The notes under the pieces: generated by a model
What the model saw: the letters and a program-made list of their open reading frames with translations, nothing else
Told to the model about the DNA's origin: nothing
Databases searched by the model: none
Shown here: piece after piece, positions 11,219 through 21,370 of the stretch
Layout of the letters: every line of letters begins with the position of its first letter
Position numbering within the stretch: the first letter of the stretch is position 1
NCBI GenBank assembly: GCA_030704615.1
Contig: CM060732.1
Span: 61,175,053-61,239,052 of the forward strand
Reading direction: 5' to 3'
Source of the DNA: Takakia lepidozioides
Taxonomy: Eukaryota > Streptophyta > Takakiopsida > Takakiales > Takakiaceae
DNA length: 64,000 nucleotides
Position numbers and translations under genes: made by a program

Positions 11219-12985
11219 TCTGCTATTGCTTTGGGTGTTCAACTGTGTTTCGCGTGCTCACAATTTTTTTTTCATTCCGTTTTTGAATGGGGCGTGTAAT
11301 GTAGCCATATGCAACGTGCGTGCCAAATTTGGGAGCGAACATAATTCATTTGGACTTTGCAATAGTGAGCGAAGAGAACACTTTTTTTTTGGGGCATTTT
11401 TTATTGGTCCAAATTTTGGCAGGGGAGTAGTGGTGGGATGCTGGAAGCCGCAGAACAAAATTGAGCCAAAATAAAAATCGATACGTGCCAGAAACCCCCA
11501 ATGAAAGGCAGTGCAAACCTATTTATTGGCCTAAAAATTAATTTAAATTCAATTACATTATGGAATGGCTTGGTGTCGATGGGGAGGCAAATGATTTATT
11601 CGTCTGTTGTGTCTCCGCACACGTGTCGCACACATGTGGGCAAAAGAGGGGCTTCAACCACATCCGTTCAATGGGTGCAATAGCTGTGCACGCATTGCAG
11701 GATTTTTTTCTTCGCAATGAACAAAAACCAGATGACAACTCAACGCCTCATTGGCCCATCGAACGAATTTCGATTGATCTCATATTACACTGGGACCTAT
11801 CAGAGGGTACATTGAACACACTGGCCAAGTCTCAAAGCGAACGAAAATCATTTGGATGGGCAACCATCCGTCGGCCCATTGAACGAATTTCGGTTGATCT
11901 CAAATTACTCTGGGGCCTCTTCCATGGCACATTGAACATACTGGCCAAGTCTCAAAGCGAACCAAAATCATCTCGATGGCCAACCATCCGTTGAGCCATT
12001 GAATGAATTTCGATTGATCTGATATTAGTCCGGGACCTGTAAAAGGGTGTCTCGAACGTACTGGCAAAGTTTGGAAGCAAACAAAAATGATTTGGATGGG
12101 CAACCATCCGTTCACCCGTTGAATGTATTCCGCTGGATCTGCTATTGCTTTGGGACCTGTTGGACTGGGTTTTGCGTGCTCACGATTTTTTTTTCATTCT
12201 ATTTTTGAATGGGGCGTGTATTGTAGCCATATGCAACGTGCGTGCCGAATTTGGGAGCGAACATAATTCATTTGGACCCAAAACCACAGTTTCTTCCCTG
12301 TTTTACACTCCAAACTTGATTTGTGTTCAACTTCATGCATTCTTCATAGAGCGTTTTGCAATAGTGAGCGAAGAGAACACTTTTTTTTTGGGGTATTTTT
12401 TATTGGTCCAAATTTTGGCGGGGGAGTAGTGGTGGGATGCTGGAAGCCGCAGAACAAAATTGAGCCAAAAACAAAATCGATACGTGCCAGAAACCCCCAA
12501 TGAAAGGCAGTGCAAACCTATTTATTGGCCTAAAAATTAATTTAAATTCAATTACATTATGGAATGGCTTGGTGTCGATGGGGAGGCAAATGATTTATTC
12601 GTCTGTTGTGTCTCCACACATGTGTCGCACGTTCAAGCACATGCGGGCAAAAGAGGGGCTTCAACCACATCCGTTCAATGGGTGCAATAGTCGTGCACGC
12701 ATTGCAAGATTTTTTTTCCGCAATGAACAAAAACCAGATGACAACTCAACGCCTCATTGGCCCATCGAACGAATTTCGATTGATCTCATATTACACTGGG
12801 ACCTATCAGAGGGTACATTGAACACACTGGCCAAGTCTCAAAGCGAACGAAAATCATTTGGATGGGCAACCATCCGTCGGCCCATTGAACGAATTTCGGT
12901 TGATCTCATATTACTGTGGGGCCTCTTCCATGGCACATTGAACATACTGGCCAAGTCTCAAAGCGAACCAAAATCATTTGGAGGC
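11219..12985. repeat. ~0.9-kb tandem duplication with internal ~118-bp repeats
   Basis: Copy one starts near 11219 and copy two near 12138, both opening with TCTGCTATTGCTTTGGG. Copy two has about 90 extra bases near 12280-12365. Each contains a roughly 118-bp unit running from CCCATTGAACGAATTTCG through ACTGGCCAAGTCTCAAAG to GGGCAACCATCCGT, repeated at about 11755, 11873 and 11993, and again at 12762 and 12880. ORFs in the two copies (11560-11994 and 12500-12991) are repeat translations without a recognised domain. Confidence 0.85.
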
Positions 12986-13074
12986 AAATGATTTATTCGT
13001 CTGTTCATTTATTTGTGATTAATCGTTAATGGTGAAAATGATAAACCAAAGGTTCCTTGATAAAAAAAAAATTG

Positions 13075-13405
13075 AATGATTTGAAATTTTGCCAGTATGT
13101 TCTACATGCCTCTTACATGGACCGGACAAGTATGAGATCAATAAAAAATGGTTCACAGGAGGAACCAATGGTTACTTGATGTGCCGATTTCTGAATGCTT
13201 TCAAACTTTGCCATTGCATTGTACATGCCCTCTTAAAGGTACCGGACAAGTATGAGTTCGATTTAAAATATTGCAATGGGTGAACCAATGGTATCTTCAT
13301 TCAGCAATTTTTGATTGTTTTGAAACTTTGCCAGTATATTGTACATGCCGTCAAACAGGCACCGAACAAGTATGAGGTCATTCAAAAATGGTTCAAACGA
13401 TGAAC
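13075..13405. repeat. Three ~120-bp repeats behind the RING gene
   Basis: Units near 13080, 13200 and 13320 share CATGCC, GGACAAGTATGAG and GGTGAACCAATGG with the copies at 5.2 and 6.0 kb. They are in the same plus-strand orientation as the copies behind the kinase gene. Confidence 0.75.
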
Positions 13406-13504
13406 CTCGTATTTCCAAAAATTACGTAGACTATACAGTGGGTTGTACATTTTAAGTTTTCGCAACCTGAGATCTTTGGTCTACTCCCTACGTTTCTAGC
13501 ATTT

Positions 13505-15050
13505 CTAGTCATCTTCATCTAGATTTATTACTTTGTTGTCGTCATCTCCAGATGTTGATGAAGATGCTCCGGGTGTAGAGGACGTGCCTCTACCAGTATG
13601 GAGAGCTCGAGCCTGGGCTCGAGTGGTCAAAGAAAGACCCAGTGTTGTGTGGTCCACCCTTGCCATCATGCGTAGCATTCTAGGCGAGTGCTGACTCTCT
13701 TCCACATTTGCTAGAGCCGGGTGTGTCGCTCTTGCTATGGCGGCATGCAATTTTTCAATTAATTCCAATATGTTTGGAAGTGGCAAGAACACCCCTGGAA
13801 TAGGGGCAACTTGGTCACGCCATGTGTTCTGCCAATACTTTACAACACTCGTGATCGCAGCCTTGAAATTGTCCAACACCTCCTCCTGCTGGGGGTCTCT
13901 GCGCAACTCTGGAAGAAATGGCCCTTCATCCCGACGAGGCACCTAGTATGTCTCATTCATATCCTCCCAACAGATGCTAGCGGCCTCCAACTCCCTCAAA
14001 AATAGGTCTCTCCCAATCGGTTCGCGATTGTATGGGTTATTTTCCGCTGGCACCCACGGATCCTCAGGCAGTCGGAAGAATCTTTGTCTGGTACAGCTCC
14101 AATGCCCTCCCAAGTTCCGGCAAAAAAGCTCCCTTTGGACTGGTCCCATATGCCTCTAGCACGCACGGTTATTTCCCAGTTTGATGTCACCCAAAAGGTC
14201 ACCGGATCTTTAACCCTAGTTAACGTCTTCGCATCCAAGGCTCTCTCTTGGAACATCCCATGTCATTGTCTCCCCCCAGTGCTGCCAATTAAAAAAATCG
14301 TAAGGCGATACATCCAATGGCATGTTGTACCGGTTGTACTCGTATCCCGTGGGCATATTGTCTTGCAACCCAAACAACTCGTAGAAACGTCGATGAATTG
14401 GTCCATGGTAGTCAGGGCATTGGCTGGCTCGCATGGCTGCCGATATGAGACATGCGGGATGGAACAAATGGCCACATGAACCAAGCATATAGCCTCCCTC
14501 CGGTCCATAAGGGTTTAGGCACATTGTGCACACCGTACCATCTGTTACCCATGACGTTGGATTGCTCTGTGGTATCCACGTCCGTTTATCCTCATGAATG
14601 TAGGATGACATCCTCGGCCTGGTGTCCCACTCCTCCTCTATTTCCAAATCCCAGTTTATGCTGTTATTGGTATCGGAAATTGTATGCACACAGTGCTCAA
14701 ACATGGCATCCACATCACCCCATGTGGTGAATCCAGTGTACTTCGACGTGAATACATCACGTACAGTGTCGTGTCTTTGCAAATTAGCAAAGATGCTATC
14801 TACGCTTCGATTCGACCAACGTGCTGCACGTTGGAGGGAGGACAACGCTTCTTCTATCCGTGTTTCCCGCGATGCTAGATGGCCCGCCCATGTCACCCAA
14901 TTCCGCCAATTCCCCTTCAACCATGGCCATGATCGGATTTGCATGGCATTTGCGTACCGATATGCAACAGCCCTAGCTTGCTCGCGTTCCCCCACAAGCT
15001 GCTTTAATTCCTGTTCTTGGGTCGATATGGTCGCGCCTATTAAAAAAAGA
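13505..15050 (-). pseudogene. RING-finger gene carried by the hAT element (with frameshifts and a stop)
   Basis: The main ORF (minus, 15187-14216) runs out of array B; its non-repeat part starts near 15050 with a Glu/Gln/Arg-rich helical region. A RING-like zinc domain lies near 14500-14380: CTMC, a GSCGHLFHPAC core (Cys-His-His-Cys) and a final Cys in SQCPDYH. RING domains usually act in E3 ubiquitin ligases; the second zinc pair is short, so the class is uncertain. After a stop at 14216 the sense continues in another frame (about 14256-14090), then back in the first frame from 14149 to 13943, a TAG, and an open stretch to 13505 with an acidic Ser/Asp tail. Introns could explain part of this, but decay is likely. 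Confidence 0.55.
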
Positions 15051-15355
15051 AAAATTATGCGACCACCTTCCTGCTGGTGGTCGCACCTATTAAAAATAAA
15101 CAAATCTGCGACCACCCCCCTGCTGGTGGTCACACCCATTAAAAAAAATAAACAAATCTGCGACCACCCCCCTGCTGGTGGTCGCACCCATTAAAAAAAA
15201 TAAAATAATCTGTGACCACCCCCCTGCTGGTGGTCGCACCTATTAAAAAAATAAAAATTCTGCGACCACCCCCTTGTTGGTGGTCGCACATAATAAAGAA
15301 AAGAAAAAAAAAAAGAAAAAAAAATGCGACCACCCCTGCTGGCGGTCGCAGCTAT
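15045..15355. repeat. Array B, central cluster between two divergent genes
   Basis: Six units of TGCGACCACC, a CCCTGCT-type loop and GGTGGTCGCA, each followed by CCTATTAAAAAAA, with a period of about 50 bp. The cluster separates the RING gene (minus) from the ORFs at 15.8-16.7 kb (plus) and lies just before a TTATAAGG box. It is far from either hAT end, so end-binding alone does not explain it. Confidence 0.9.
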
Positions 15356-15409
15356 TACTAGCGTGCGCAGTCATGATGACAGCGCGCGCCCCGTGTGTGG
15401 AGGAGGGGC

Positions 15410-15417
15410 TTATAAGG
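15410..15417 (+). promoter_or_regulatory. Putative TATA box downstream of central array B
   Basis: TTATAAGG sits in GGAGGAGGGGCTTATAAGG about 60 bp after array B and about 360 bp before the ATG at 15778, the same order as at 3.2 kb. Sequence evidence only. Confidence 0.4.
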
Positions 15418-15777
15418 CCTTGGAGGCCATTCTCTCCCTCACTTTTCTTCACACCAGGACTTGGTGGGCGATGGGATGTTGCATTCCTTGTCATTGAGTC
15501 CAAGTGGAGATGGGTGCTATTGGTTGGGTGGGGGGTATTTTGGGCCGTTGGATTCTAGAAATCGATGTTGAGTACCTCCCGAGAAGCCCTCCTCTAGCAC
15601 CCACGTTTTTTTCATTGCACATTGCGTCATATCATTTAGAACTGCCGAGGGAGTGACACGTGCCTCTAGTACTTGGGGAGGATTCATTAGGGAGTAGGAT
15701 TATGTACAATTTAGGAGGGTTGGGAGAGCATTTTTCTTAGCAAACACCTGTCGAGTAGGGGTAAGCCAGAGCCATAA

Positions 15778-16269
15778 ATGGTAGAGGAGGAAGACAGAGG
15801 AGGTCATCCCAGGGATGACGATAATGAACCTGGACCTCCAAAAAAAAACCCAAAAAGGGCCAGGCGCGAACTTCGTTGGGACATATACAATGACCCCAAC
15901 ATTCTTGCGGAACCAGGTTGGGAAGTTTGGAAGTTGGGGCAGCGGTGGTCGCTTGGTGACTGCAGGAAATTTGTGGATTGGTGTCACATAAATCGTTTGT
16001 GGCCCAGAGATAGGCATGATCTACAAACCAAACAAAATCAAGCTAGCTTGCATTCCTACACCAACCCGCATTTCCGCCATAGGGCAAATGAGGTACATAC
16101 AACATTGTGGGGTCAACCGCTCGTCAACAACAAGGTCCCGTATTTATTTGCGGCCATGTTGTACACAAAGTTGATTTTATTGCGACCGGTGGATTGGCAA
16201 ACTGCCACTGCGAGACAGCGTATTACACTATACATGTTCTCTGATATCCCAGACTTGTACACAACATGA
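15778..16269 (+). CDS. Unrecognised 163-aa ORF in the hAT element
   Basis: An ATG-started ORF with an acidic start (MVEEEDRGG), then a basic patch (KKNPKRARRELRW) that could be a nuclear signal, and a Trp-rich body (WEVWKLGQRW, FVDWCHINRLW, PVDWQTATARQR). No known domain recognised. It is the first ORF after array B and the TATA-like box, so probably expressed from there. The next ORF begins 43 bp on, after a TTTGCAG acceptor-like sequence, and may be a second exon of the same gene. Confidence 0.4.
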   Translation: MVEEEDRGGHPRDDDNEPGPPKKNPKRARRELRWDIYNDPNILAEPGWEVWKLGQRWSLGDCRKFVDWCHINRLWPRDRHDLQTKQNQASLHSYTNPHFRHRANEVHTTLWGQPLVNNKVPYLFAAMLYTKLILLRPVDWQTATARQRITLYMFSDIPDLYTT

Positions 16270-16311
16270 TAGCTAGCTTTGGCGGTCTTCAGGCTCCGTG
16301 TGTTTGCAGAT

Positions 16312-16672
16312 GGCTGTCCATGGCAATCAGGGGCATGACATCATACGGTTCGATGGAAATGACGAGGTGAAAGAAGGAGGAAAGGCGGATGGAAACGACG
16401 ATGTGGAAGAAGGAGGAAATGCAGACCAACCTCCAGATTATACGCCTCAACAGGTCTCCGCAGCCGGGCCTTCAACGTCTGAGGTGGAGGGGGGCGAGGT
16501 ACGCTCTCTGTTGGAGGAACAGTTGGCCGCACATGAACAGCACATCAAAGACCTGCAGGACATTGTTCATTTGCAACGGTGGCAAATAGCGAAGTTGCTG
16601 GAAAGAATGAGGTTGGGGACTCTCGATAGCGTATGCGGTGTGCTTCAGGACACGAGGCCAATCACCAACTAG
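16312..16672 (+). CDS. Unrecognised coiled-coil ORF in the hAT element
   Basis: A 120-aa ORF from the ATG at 16312, preceded by TTTGCAG that could be a splice acceptor. The first half is acidic with two DGNDxVxEGG repeats. The second half (about residues 70-105) has a heptad pattern in VRSLLEEQLAAHEQHIKDLQ and following residues, suggesting a coiled coil. A further open stretch (16682-16860) with a charged RVEEERLAAERARKGKD helix runs into a degenerate array-B unit. Possibly exons of one protein with the ORF at 15778. Confidence 0.35.
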
Positions 16673-16849
16673 TAAGACATATTGGCGCGTTTGAATATGC
16701 CACCAATGGACATTGATCGCGTCATCGACGGGGTTGACTCAATCGGGCATGGGAATGAAGTGCAAACGTCTGAACTGGACCCGGCGAGGGTTGAGGAAGA
16801 AAGACTTGCGGCGGAGAGGGCAAGAAAAGGGAAGGACCCCATAGTGGAA

Positions 16850-16950
16850 AGGGTGGTCGCAACATTTTTATTACAGTTGCGACGACTGCTACTGGTGGTC
16901 ACACAATTGTTTAAAAAAAAATAGGTGCGACCACCAGGAGGTTGGTCCCC
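16850..16950. repeat. Array B remnant (two degenerate units)
   Basis: GGTGGTCGCA, a GTTGCGACGACTG stretch, GGTGGTCACA and GTGCGACCACCAGG occur within 100 bp, with the poly-A spacer typical of array B. It lies 3' of the coiled-coil ORF, facing the tail of the hAT transposase. Confidence 0.7.
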
Positions 16951-17255
16951 TTGCACCTATATGTATGTTTGGAGAGGCAGATGAAAAGCACATGTATCGA
17001 CTCCCCATGGATTTGTGAAGGGGAAGATGAATGTTGGGAGCTGCACCTGGCCTTTGTGGCTTTCGAAACCATAATAGGAAATCAACAATGTAAAGGTAAT
17101 GACGGAACACAAACACACGCACAATCACCAAACCCTTTCTTGGGTACACATATTCCACCATTTTTATTTCCGTACACGTATGCATGTACCCAAACTGAAA
17201 CATGGATATCCATGGAAACATACTACACATCATGTGACAGAAGTTATAGCTATAC

Positions 17256-20110
17256 CTAATTCCGTCTGGCACGATGACGATGGTATGATCTCACGCCTAG
17301 TACAAAATCTTCGTCCCCACTCACTTCACCCCCGTTCCCATGATCAGTGCTAGAATCATGATCTCCATTTGTTCTTTTGTTTCCAGAGGCAACTGGCCGT
17401 AGTCGTCCTCGGAGTACGTTCAGTTGTCTCTCTGGTCGATTTCCACTCCTATCATGAATACCATCTAGGGTATCAGGCCTGTTCACAGGTCGGTCACCAA
17501 CAAAAGGTTGCATAATTCTCTGCCGTTTCTGGGCTTGTCCCGGATTTCATGGTGGCCTTGGAGCAGATCTCGTATGAGGAAAACTACTCGCACGTACATC
17601 AGAGGGGCCGACATGAGAGGAAGGGGCATGAGATGGACCAGCGAGGGTCGAGGGAGCACGGTTCACATGCGGACATCGTCGGGCCAGATGAAACGACAAT
17701 GGCCGGTCGTCGTCATCCAATGGTTCGACTTGCAGAAGTCCCGCAGCAGAAGAACCATCTCCCAGGATCGGAGTAGCGATGGAAGGACTTACATGAGGGG
17801 GAGAGAGACTAGATGGACCAGCATGGGATGGACCAGCATGGGATGGACCGGCTAAGAGAAACATGAGATGGAGCGGGGTGAGATGAAGCACGGTTCACAG
17901 GGGCACGATGTTGGTGAAGGAATGACAACGGCCGGTCGTCATCATCCGACGATTCCACCTGCACATCTCCCGTAGTCCGTGGAACTCGTGGTGGGGGAGA
18001 GTTGACCTCAACTTCATTGTTGAGAGTGTGCTCCACTGGGGGAAAGGGGTCCGCAATTGGGATGACACTATGTCGCAGTTCATCAATAACAAAGTTATCG
18101 AAGGATGGATGCATTGCAGCATCATCGTCATTAAATTCATATGGGTCATGTGGAGGATTGTCCACATCATCGGACCTATCCCAACCATCAGAGTCGGAGT
18201 CCCTCGCGGCATCAGTGTCATCATTGCTGCTAGATTGGACCTCTGAGGCAGATTCTTCAGACAACAGATTTTTCTTGTACCATGCAGATGCGTCACTTGC
18301 TCTCATCTCTTGCAGTAGCCTACAATTCGTGTAGACATAAACCAATTTGTCAGCCCTGACAGGATTCATCCTGTTGCGAATATGGTTGTGAACAAACGAG
18401 TAAATGCTCCAGTTCCGCTCACAGGACGAGGTAGAGCACACTTGAGCAAGAATACGCTTTGCAATGGGAGTTAACGCTCTTGCTCCAGCTCCAATCAGAT
18501 CCCACCATTCATGTGGCAATATGTTCATTGCTTTTGGATCCGACATATCATGAAAAGGATTCTGCCCATCCGAGAAGCACTGGTGCTCGGACAACGCTCG
18601 CTCTGTCATGTTCAAGGGCGCAAGTTGCATGATGACTCGTACAAGCCTGGCTTTGGCATCCACATCGTCTCTCAAATCCGTATTGTCCAGCAAGAATGGA
18701 TTCAGCAAGGCCCCCGCATAATGCAAGTCCGTGCGAACCATCCGTTTGCGGTCGTAAAATGCATCCTCGGTCCTTGCCGCCAAATCATCGTCCATAGAAA
18801 ATGGAGGACGCCTCAAGGATTGCACGTGCTTCTCACGGTTTTCCAATATCAACCATGCTTTATCCATTATTGGTTGTTTTCCATCAAACTCCCGCAAAGC
18901 AATCAACACCGGCTCCACCATGTACACAAAATTTGCACATTTCGCCCAGAAATCGTCATAGCGAATGATTGCGCGGACCCTCCGACTTTTGCTCAAAGAC
19001 TTGGACTTACGAGAGTCGTGTAAGGTGCCCACATACGCATCCCATTGAGGGTCAATGATCACCTGCTCCAGACCCGCCCTCACAGTCACCAGTCGATCCA
19101 CCATCAAAAAGTTTGTGACAAAGCGGGTTTCGGGTTCCTAAGGCTGTATTTGGGTTCATGCTTACTAAACAATGCCAGAGGGATGTGATGTGTACGAATG
19201 AATGTCACAACCGACTTTGCCCTTTTTACTAGTTGTTTCATCCATGATTCTTTTCCCCAATCCTCCGAAAGAAAATCAAAGATATGAGCAGCACACCCTT
19301 GGTAATATAGATGGGGATATCGTACCATCAAAATATCGGCCATATTAATCATGTTAGATGCATTGTCCGTGCACACTTGGACAATTTTATCAGCTCCAAT
19401 TTTATCGATGAAACTCGTTAACAACCCTGCTTGATAACGTGCATCTTTTCTCTTCCCACTTGTATCAACGGATCCCAAAAATTGTTCCCCCGCAGGACAG
19501 ACCAGCATGACATTGAACAGTGGTCAATTAGTAACAGAACTCCAACCGTCCGCACATATAGTGCTTCCATATTTCCGGAGAGAATCACCTGTCTTTTCAT
19601 TCACCTTTTGGGTGAGGTCAGACATAGTCTCTTCTAGCAATCATGTGCGGAGATCGCGATAACTCGGAGGTGTGTATGTGGACTTGGAATCGGACGTGGC
19701 TTTGACAGCAGCCACAAACACATGAAGTCTCGAGACATTGAACGGAATATGGGCCTCGTAGAAAAATTGGGCCCACTTCTTATTCAGAATCCTCCTGTGC
19801 GACAAATTTAAGCCTTCTTGCATTGATTATTGCCTCAATGGTCTGGTCCGTACAAGTGCTGGCGTACAATCGGGTGTTGCTCCTGACCCACCGGCTTCTC
19901 CACGAACAGCAGACGCCTCGCAAGAATCCCCCTGGGTACAACTCTGAGGGACAGTTTGATTTGAACTTGGAGTGTTTGGCTCAGAAGCCGCGGCCACATC
20001 AAGAGATGGTGGGATATTGCCTCCACATTGGGCAAAGTGGGCTTTCACTCGCATTGAGGCTTTTGTGCATTGAAGCTGGCGGGTTGCAAAGATCGCAACC
20101 ACAGACTTAA
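17256..20110 (-). pseudogene. hAT transposase (BED remnant, DUF659, dimerisation domain), broken
   Basis: Read on the minus strand, a BED-finger remnant lies near 20100-20040 (RVKAHFAQCGGN, with the CxxC pair in another frame). DUF659 follows at 19823-19104, with PPSYRDLRT, CADGWSS (first Asp), FLGSVDTSGKRKDA and VQVCTDNASN (second Asp). The dimerisation domain lies near 18560-18290 (EWWDLIGAGARALTPIAKRI, STSSCERNWSIYSF with the catalytic-type Glu). The tail is acidic and then repetitive: a DDDDRPLSF...PVNRA block occurs twice and HAGPS repeats follow. Breaks: TGA at 19643-19641 and 19526-19524, and a frameshift near 19120. The gene starts beside the right array B and reads inward, as expected of the mobilising gene of this element. 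It is not functional as written. Confidence 0.85.
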
Positions 20111-20479
20111 GGTTGAACGAAGAACACTAGTGTACTTGGTAGATTTGTCAAGAGCAATAGAAGTCAGAACAGAATGCGATGGCCCAACACAACGGCATCA
20201 ATCCAAGTGGATCAATGCACCATGTAGTATTGTGCTTTTCGACAATTTGCTGCAATGGCTCTGGTGGAAGCCACAACAACAAACGGTCCGCACCCTTCTT
20301 TTGGGCTTACACTCTTGCTCAAGGAATAGAGAACATTCACTCGCCATAAAAATGTTTGCCACAAAAGAAATGAGGGGCATTGGGACCACCTTATATACCC
20401 TCCAACCTCCAAGCCTCACACGCTCGATGAATCAGATCCAATGTTGCGACCGCTCCAGGTTGCACGAGGAAGTCGCATG

Positions 20480-21145
20480 TTATCTTAAAAAAAAAACTGC
20501 TGCGACCACCCTCATGCTGGTGGTCGCACCTATTAAAAAAAAAGAAAAATGCTGCGACCACCCCCATGCTCATGGTCACAGAGAGTATTATTAAAAATAA
20601 TAATAATAATAATAAATAAATTGCTGCGACCACCCCCCTGCTGGTGGTCACACCTATTAAACAAATAGAAAATTTCTATGACCACCCCCATGCTCGTGGT
20701 CCTACCTATTAAAAAAAAGAAAAATGCTGCGGCCACCCCATGCTCGTGGTCACAGAGAACATTTCAAAAAATAAAATAAAATAAAAATAAAAATAAAAAT
20801 CTGCGACCACCTCCCTGCTGGTGGTCGCACCTATTAAAAAAACAAAAAAATGTTGCGACCACCCCTATGCTCGTGGTCGTAGATATTAAAAAATAGTGTT
20901 GCGACCACCCCCCTGATGGTGGTCGCACCTATTACAAATAAAATAAAAATTGTGCGACCACTAGTAGCGGTGGTCGCAACTGTTTAAGAAAAGAAAAAAA
21001 TGCGACCACCCCTGCAGGTGGTAGCATCTATTTTTAAAAAACAAAAAATGCTGCGACAACCCCTTTGCTGGTAGTCGCAACTATTAAAAAATAAGTTATA
21101 TTCTGCGACCACCACCATTTGGAGGTCGCACCAATTTAACAATAA
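20480..21145. repeat. Array B, right cluster (about 12-13 stem-loop units)
   Basis: Units of TGCGACCACC, a CCCATGCT or CCCTGCT loop and GGTGGTCGCA, with CCTATTAAAAA spacers, run from 20480 to 21145 at 50-60 bp. Several units are mutated (GGTGGTCACA, GGTAGTCGCA). The cluster lies between the hAT transposase start and the right terminus (217-880 bp from the end), mirroring the left cluster. Confidence 0.9.
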
Positions 21146-21289
21146 TGATTTTAAAAATGACCTCAACTATTGGCGGATGGAGTAATTTATAAAACAATTC
21201 ATTCACTTGCCAAGGTGTCGCTTGGAATACAACGTGTCCACCTACGTGACATATTTTTCACCTAACTCATGTTTTACTGATTTTTCGGC

Positions 21290-21362
21290 AAAACTGACGT
21301 GATGTTGGTCGCGTCAGCGTCAGGTCCGATGTGACGTGACGTCACTGACGTGTGCAACCCTG
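21290..21362. repeat. hAT right terminus with TGACG/CACGTC-rich block
   Basis: The end reads TGCAACCCTG, so inward it is CAGGGTTGCA, a canonical-looking hAT terminus. The preceding 60 bp contain CGCGTCAGCGTCAGG, TGACGTGACGTCACTGACG and further TGACG cores, and match the left terminal block when reversed. Confidence 0.75.
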
Positions 21363-21370
21363 ACTGCTGC
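21363..21370. repeat. 8-bp target-site duplication of the hAT element, right copy
   Basis: ACTGCTGC, identical to 2589-2596, immediately followed by the array-A spacer ATGCCTGAGATACAAAA. Confidence 0.9.

Larger units (their letters stand above)
2597..21362 (-). mobile_element. Giant hAT transposon (18,766 bp) with cargo genes
   Basis: The element is flanked by the 8-bp duplication ACTGCTGC typical of the hAT superfamily. Its ends are CCTAGTTGCA (left) and, read inward, CAGGGTTGCA (right), an imperfect inverted repeat agreeing at 7 of 10 positions. Each end continues into a block rich in TGACG and CACGTCA, then into a cluster of GGTGGTCGCA stem-loops (array B). The only transposase inside is a hAT transposase on the minus strand beside the right end. 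Also inside are a kinase-like gene, a RING-finger gene, two unknown ORFs, an LTR-retrotransposon remnant and tandemly repeated noncoding DNA. It is far larger than ordinary hAT elements (a few kb). The transposase has in-frame stops, so this copy is probably immobile or depends on a helper. Confidence 0.85.

Noticed and set aside
11190-12991. ORFs of 94-163 codons as a duplicated gene family
   Set aside because: Both lie in a tandem noncoding duplication made of 118-bp repeats, and the translated products are the repeat units.
19524-19643. In-frame TGA codons in the hAT transposase (and TGA/TAG in the MULE-like gene) as recoding or RNA editing
   Set aside because: Frameshifts and a degraded N-terminus accompany them, so ordinary decay is the simpler explanation; nuclear stop-codon editing would need transcript evidence.
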